This document shows positions 5,283-8,152 of a DNA stretch of 8,152 bases, piece by piece (position 1 is the stretch's first letter; each line of letters begins with the position of its first letter). Origin of the DNA: Chloroflexota bacterium (GTDB lineage: Bacteria; Chloroflexota; Dehalococcoidia; SM23-28-2; RBG-16-64-32); the NCBI GenBank assembly GCA_022560365.1, contig JADFTG010000042.1, forward strand, positions 1 to 8,152, read 5' to 3'. Below the pieces are notes generated by a model. That model saw only the letters and a list, made by a program, of their open reading frames with translations. It was not told where the DNA came from and did no database searches. Made by a program: the position numbers and the translations under genes.

Positions 5283-6071
5283 CTAAATCGGCGGCCCTAT
5301 CTGGATGGAGCTGTCATTGATGTTCGACAGCTCATAGGAAATCTCGACGGTAAGCTCGCGCCCGTTATCGTACTGGCCCGTGCCGGAGAGGGCCATCTTC
5401 ACGATGTAGCCACCCTCGTCGGCCACCCAGACGTCGCCCGAGTAGACGTTCACGAAGCGAGCCGCGTCGCTTCCGGCGCCAAAGCTAGGATGGTTATCGG
5501 GCAGGTCGCTCTCCAGCGAGTCAAAGTGATACTTCTGGGCGGAGATGCCGGAGATCGTCTCGGGAACCGATGCCAGGCCGCTGAGGAAGAGATCGGGCGC
5601 GAGGGCTTTACAGGTGTCGGATGGGAGATAAGGGACCGGAAAGCTCTGCAACCCCGCGAGAGGTTGCGAAGTCCATCTGTCGTTGACCAGGAAGAACACG
5701 GTTTCCTCGAATACCGTTAGAACGGTGTCGCTTGACGCTGCCTGTCCAGGCGGTGCGGCAATTACGATTGCGTAGTTGCCGTCGGCGAAACTGCCACGGA
5801 TCGTCCGCTCATGCAGGAACGCGTCGGGCCGCCTGCCGTCGCTGTCATCCATCGACGGGGCTCGGGCAGCCAGGTCCAGGACCACGTCTGTCCTGTAATT
5901 GTAGGAACGAACGCGCACAAACGCCTCGCATGAGACGCGGCCCTCCGCAACCACTATGTCTGCGAACCCATCGTCGTCGTCCCCCCGGAGGCCGACGACC
6001 ACGAGCGTCACGACAACGGCGATGATGCTGACAGCGGCGAAAGCGTATAGAAGACCAATGCGTGATTGCAA
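5283..6071 (-). CDS. Membrane-anchored exported protein, possible LolA/LppX-like fold
   Basis: 262 residues from TTG 6071. An in-frame TAG sits two codons upstream, so no longer start exists. AGGAGG lies 12 bases away, and an overlapping AGGA is 7 bases away. Residues 5-28 form one hydrophobic segment (IGLLYAFAAVSIIAVVVTLVVVGL) with no lipobox Cys, so it is an uncleaved anchor or a signal peptide. An acidic run (GDDDDG) follows it. The exported part alternates beta strands: FVRVRSYNYRTDVVLDL, RGSFADGNYAIVI, VLTVFEETVFFLVNDRW, then GDVWVADEGGYIVKMALSG and ELTVEISYEL near the end. This order, with a DVW-V-x-x-x-G-Y-I-V strand late in the chain, recalls LolA/LppX/LprG-type lipid-binding proteins. 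Cys48 and Cys154 could form a disulphide. The fold is a guess from strand pattern. The gene is last in the right-hand minus-strand unit, 56 bp after the FG-GAP gene. Confidence 0.8.
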   Translation of the reverse strand: MQSRIGLLYAFAAVSIIAVVVTLVVVGLRGDDDDGFADIVVAEGRVSCEAFVRVRSYNYRTDVVLDLAARAPSMDDSDGRRPDAFLHERTIRGSFADGNYAIVIAAPPGQAASSDTVLTVFEETVFFLVNDRWTSQPLAGLQSFPVPYLPSDTCKALAPDLFLSGLASVPETISGISAQKYHFDSLESDLPDNHPSFGAGSDAARFVNVYSGDVWVADEGGYIVKMALSGTGQYDNGRELTVEISYELSNINDSSIQIGPPI

Positions 6072-6078
6072 CGGCTAG

Positions 6079-6089
6079 TCCTACCTCCT
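6079..6089 (-). promoter_or_regulatory. Double ribosome binding site before a TTG start
   Basis: On the minus strand AGGAGG (6089-6084) is followed directly by TAGGA (6083-6079). The first is 12 bases and the second 7 bases from TTG 6071. An in-frame stop at 6077-6075 prevents any earlier start, so TTG is supported. Confidence 0.55.
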
Positions 6090-6127
6090 GAGGCGATAAC
6101 CAGGCGTCCAGTACGACTCTGGCGCCA

Positions 6128-7786
6128 CTACTCCGGCTCCACCAGGTTGAACACGTAGATGATGCCGAAGTCCTGTTGGCCATCCCCGGGCCCGTCTGCA
6201 TCCTGGGCGACGGCTATCAGCTCCAGACGGCCGTCGCCGTTGACGTCGGCGGCAACCAGCGCGTTGCCGAGGCGCCCCTCCTCCTCGCCACCGTAAACCA
6301 CCATCCGCTCGGGGATCTGCGTCAGGCTTGTGAACCCAGTCACCTCCGCGATCTGAATGATGTAGATCTCGCCGCTATCCCTCCGCGAGTTATCCGGACC
6401 GTCCGCGAACGCGAGGCCCAGGAGCAGGTCGTTAGCCTCTGCTTCGGTGAAATCGGCGACGAGTGCGGTGCCCATCAGGTCGCCGCTGTCCGGCGCGTGG
6501 ACGGCGATCAGTGGCCCGAAACCATCCGCCAGGTCGATCTCCTCGGGCAGCGTCTCAGAGCCCAGGAGGACGTAGGCTTCTCCGGCCGAACTGGCGGCGT
6601 TGCCAACGCCGTCGGCCAGGCGGGCCGTGATCACGAGGTCGTCCACGCCGTCAGCGTTGACGTCGCCCGTGGCCAGGTGAAAGCCCAGGGTGTCGCTGCT
6701 CTCGGCGCCGTACAGGCTCACGTCCGCGTCGCCCTGCGCAACGAAGAAGTCGCCGGCCAGGTCTGGTCCGCCGAAGAGCACGTGCACCTCCGCCGCCACC
6801 GGCCGGTCGCCGTCCGGGCCGTCTGCCGCCTCGGCGGTGGCGATGATGTCGTCGAAGCCGTCTCCGTTGATGTCGCCGGCAGCGACTGTGTCGCCCAGCT
6901 CGTCCAGGCTGGAGGCACCGAAGAGCGCTGCATCGTACTCGCGGGCGCGGGCGTTCATCTCCGTGGGCCAGTTGCCGCGTCCGAAGTAGACGTAAACGGC
7001 GCCTCCCTGAGTCGCCTGCACTCCGTCCTGCGATGGGCCGCGGTCGAAGGTTGTGCCCACGATAATGTCGGCGGTGCCGTCTCCGTTGATGTCGCCCGTC
7101 GCCAGGTCGTCGCCGAAGAAGGCGCTCGTGTTGGCGCCCAGCAGCGTGACGTCAGCGATGTCTGTGGCCAGGTCGATCTCGTCTGGCAAGTTAGTGCTGC
7201 CGAAGATGACGAAGGCCGCACCGGACTTGAGGGGCGGTGGTCCTTCGCTCACGGCGAACGGCGCCCCCAGGATGATGTCGTCCAGGCCGTCTCCATTGAC
7301 GTCCGCCGCGGCAGCAGCGAAGCCCAGGTTGTCCCCGGCTCGCTCGCCGTAGATAACCAGGTCGTGCTCTCCCGAGGACAGGTCGACACTGCCCCCGAGA
7401 CCGCTGGAGCCGAACAGCACGTACGCCTCGCCGGCGTCCTCGCGCTCGTCGCCGGGGCCGTCGGCGAAGCGCGCGCCGATCAGGATGTCGTCGAAGCCGT
7501 CGCCGTTGAAGTCGCCGGCGGCCAGGCCGGGCAGGTCGGAACGCAACTCGCCCTCGCCGGGTCCGATGATCGTCAGGAGCGGCTCCGTGGCCGCCAGGTC
7601 GATAACGCCCGCTGCCGAGACCGGCACGGGCGACTCGCCGGGATCGCCGCCGGGCGAGGTTGATGTCCCAGGACTGGTGCCGTCGGTGGGCGAGGTGGAG
7701 CCGCCATCGTCGCCGCCGCAGGCGGCCAGCAGGAGCGCCAGCACGGCGGCGAGCAGCAGGGGGAAGAGCGTCTTCTTGCCGGTCAT
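6128..7786 (-). CDS. Seven-bladed FG-GAP (integrin-alpha-like) propeller lipoprotein
   Basis: 552 residues from ATG 7786; an in-frame TAA lies five codons upstream, so no much longer start is possible. No clear ribosome binding site is visible. The signal peptide ends with lipobox L-A-A-C (Cys23). Residues 24-58 are a Gly/Ser/Thr/Pro linker. The rest consists of FG-GAP repeats with a near-constant 70-residue period. Calcium loops of the form D-x-N-G-D-G-x-x-D start at residues 92, 162, 232, 305, 375 and 514 (codons at 7513, 7303, 7093, 6874, 6664 and 6247). The expected loop at residue 445 (6454) is degenerate. Each blade also carries 'A-D-G-P ... G-E-x-Y-V-L-F-G'. Known relatives form integrin-alpha-like seven-bladed propellers involved in adhesion or in binding proteins or glycans. 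It lies 60 bp downstream of the right-edge gene, probably in one operon. Confidence 0.9.
   Translation of the reverse strand: MTGKKTLFPLLLAAVLALLLAACGGDDGGSTSPTDGTSPGTSTSPGGDPGESPVPVSAAGVIDLAATEPLLTIIGPGEGELRSDLPGLAAGDFNGDGFDDILIGARFADGPGDEREDAGEAYVLFGSSGLGGSVDLSSGEHDLVIYGERAGDNLGFAAAAADVNGDGLDDIILGAPFAVSEGPPPLKSGAAFVIFGSTNLPDEIDLATDIADVTLLGANTSAFFGDDLATGDINGDGTADIIVGTTFDRGPSQDGVQATQGGAVYVYFGRGNWPTEMNARAREYDAALFGASSLDELGDTVAAGDINGDGFDDIIATAEAADGPDGDRPVAAEVHVLFGGPDLAGDFFVAQGDADVSLYGAESSDTLGFHLATGDVNADGVDDLVITARLADGVGNAASSAGEAYVLLGSETLPEEIDLADGFGPLIAVHAPDSGDLMGTALVADFTEAEANDLLLGLAFADGPDNSRRDSGEIYIIQIAEVTGFTSLTQIPERMVVYGGEEEGRLGNALVAADVNGDGRLELIAVAQDADGPGDGQQDFGIIYVFNLVEPE
6232..7515. repeat. 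Repeats of about 210 bp across the FG-GAP gene
   Basis: On the plus strand the phrase CCGTCTCCGTTGATGTCGCC, or a close variant, recurs near 6232, 6650, 6858, 7079, 7290 and 7497, about 210 bp apart apart from a gap near 6450. It is the reverse complement of the calcium-loop codons (G-D-[IVF]-N-G-D-G). The gap corresponds to the degenerate blade. Confidence 0.7.
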
Positions 7787-7846
7787 ATCCGCATCAGCTT
7801 ATCGGAAGCCAGGGGCGGCGGCCAGAGGTTGCGTCCCTTGCCGCGC
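7787..7846. other. 60-bp gap before the FG-GAP gene
   Basis: No promoter-like pair, terminator hairpin or strong ribosome binding site is visible. Transcription from the right-edge gene into the FG-GAP gene is the simplest reading. Confidence 0.4.
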
Positions 7847-8152
7847 TCACGCGTCGGTCTGGCCGATCGCTGAGCAGCCGGACGGCAGGAGGATCTCCAG
7901 GCCGGCCAGGAAGCGCATGATGTACAGCGCGTCAACCGTATCCACGTTGCCGTCGCAGTCGATGTCGCCTACCTCGATCGCACCGGCGATGCCGCTTGTC
8001 ACGGTCGGGCAGTCGCCGCTGTTGTCGCCGTCGATCCCCGAAAAGGCCAGCAGGATCACCAGGACGTCGCCTGTGTCTATGCCGCCGCTACAGTCCGCAT
8101 CGCCCTTGGCAATCGGCCCAGGAGTTGGCGTCGGTGTAGAAACGCCCGTCGG
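7847..8152 (-). CDS. C-terminus of a secreted protein with TPTP linker and dockerin-like pair (5' part outside window)
   Basis: The frame is open from the right window edge to TGA at 7847-7849, giving 101 residues without their N-terminus. A GTG at residue 32 lies within the first loop/helix unit, so it is not a credible start. Residues 1-13 (PTGVSTPTPTPGP) are a Thr/Pro linker of the kind that joins secreted domains. Two EF-hand-like loops follow: D18-A-D20-C-S22-G-G-I-D-T-G-D29 with helix V-L-V-I-L-L, and D63-I-D65-C-D67-G-N-V-D-T-V-D74 with helix A-L-Y-I-M-R-F-L. This is the dockerin type I pattern. Unlike classical dockerins, each half has Cys at loop position 4 and another Cys 27 residues later (21/48 and 66/93). 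The catalytic or binding part of the protein lies beyond the window. Confidence 0.8.
   Translation of the reverse strand, partial: PTGVSTPTPTPGPIAKGDADCSGGIDTGDVLVILLAFSGIDGDNSGDCPTVTSGIAGAIEVGDIDCDGNVDTVDALYIMRFLAGLEILLPSGCSAIGQTDA
7862..8104 (-). other. Cysteine-containing dockerin-like domain
   Basis: Residues 17-97 of the right-edge protein are two halves offset by exactly 45 residues (D18/D63, C21/C66, D29/D74, C48/C93). Calcium-loop positions 1, 3, 5, 9 and 12 are filled by Asp or Ser in both. The type differs from the Cys-free dockerin pair of the 604-aa protein. Confidence 0.7.

Noticed and set aside
5268..5295. Bidirectional terminator between the convergent genes
   Set aside because: Only a GCCGC/GCGGC five-base match with a long loop can be drawn and there is no T-tract on either side.
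6120..6127. TGGCGCCA palindrome after the FG-GAP stop codon
   Set aside because: Eight bases of self-complementary GC-rich sequence are expected by chance in DNA of this composition, with no loop or U-tract for a terminator.
6232..7515. Evenly spaced short repeats resembling a CRISPR array
   Set aside because: The repeats encode calcium loops in frame, vary in sequence and are about 210 bp apart, unlike CRISPR repeats.
6176..7663. 495-codon plus-strand open frame opposite the FG-GAP gene
   Set aside because: It is the antisense shadow of a repeat-rich high-GC gene. The translation is Val/Ala/Arg-rich with no domain, and the opposite strand encodes a clean lipoprotein propeller.

Overview
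The window is high-GC bacterial DNA that carries seven protein genes, two of them cut by the window edges. Every gene whose N-terminus is visible starts with an export signal: two signal peptides, three lipoprotein signals and one N-terminal membrane anchor. I see no RNA genes, transposases, CRISPR arrays or phage genes. The protein types suggest Chloroflexota, most likely Dehalococcoidia or a relative, because C-terminal dockerin-like repeats with 'VDVLxLKPVFG' or 'GDxDCDGxVDxVDAL' motifs, TPTP linkers and Asp-rich lipoproteins recur in that group. This assignment rests on motif style and no database search was run.

Left block, minus strand (1-3017). A promoter-like site (TTGACA, 17 bp, CTTAAT) wrapped in a perfect 9-bp inverted repeat precedes a 604-aa secreted protein with thrombospondin-3-like Asp repeats and a C-terminal dockerin-type pair (1120-2934). 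A strong GC-rich hairpin and a 28% GC stretch follow. Next comes a secreted protein with a cohesin-like beta-sandwich domain (1-992, running off the left edge).

Middle block, plus strand (about 3094-5267). Two overlapping lipoprotein genes form a transcription unit divergent from the left block. The first is a TolB-like six-bladed PD40 propeller that appears to start at CTG. The second is a right-handed parallel beta-helix protein with a CSLREA-like N-terminus.

Right block, minus strand (5283-8152), convergent with the middle block and separated from it by only 15 bp. In transcription order it holds the C-terminus of a protein with a TPTP linker and a Cys-containing dockerin-like pair (cut by the right edge), a seven-bladed FG-GAP propeller lipoprotein, and a membrane-anchored protein that may have a LolA/LppX-like fold.

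Taken together this is a locus for cell-surface or secreted proteins dominated by calcium-binding and repeat folds. The most interesting point is that a cohesin-like module sits beside one dockerin-type protein and about 7 kb from a second, different dockerin-type module, with no cellulase in view. That raises the possibility of a non-cellulosomal, calcium-dependent surface assembly. The binding itself is inference.
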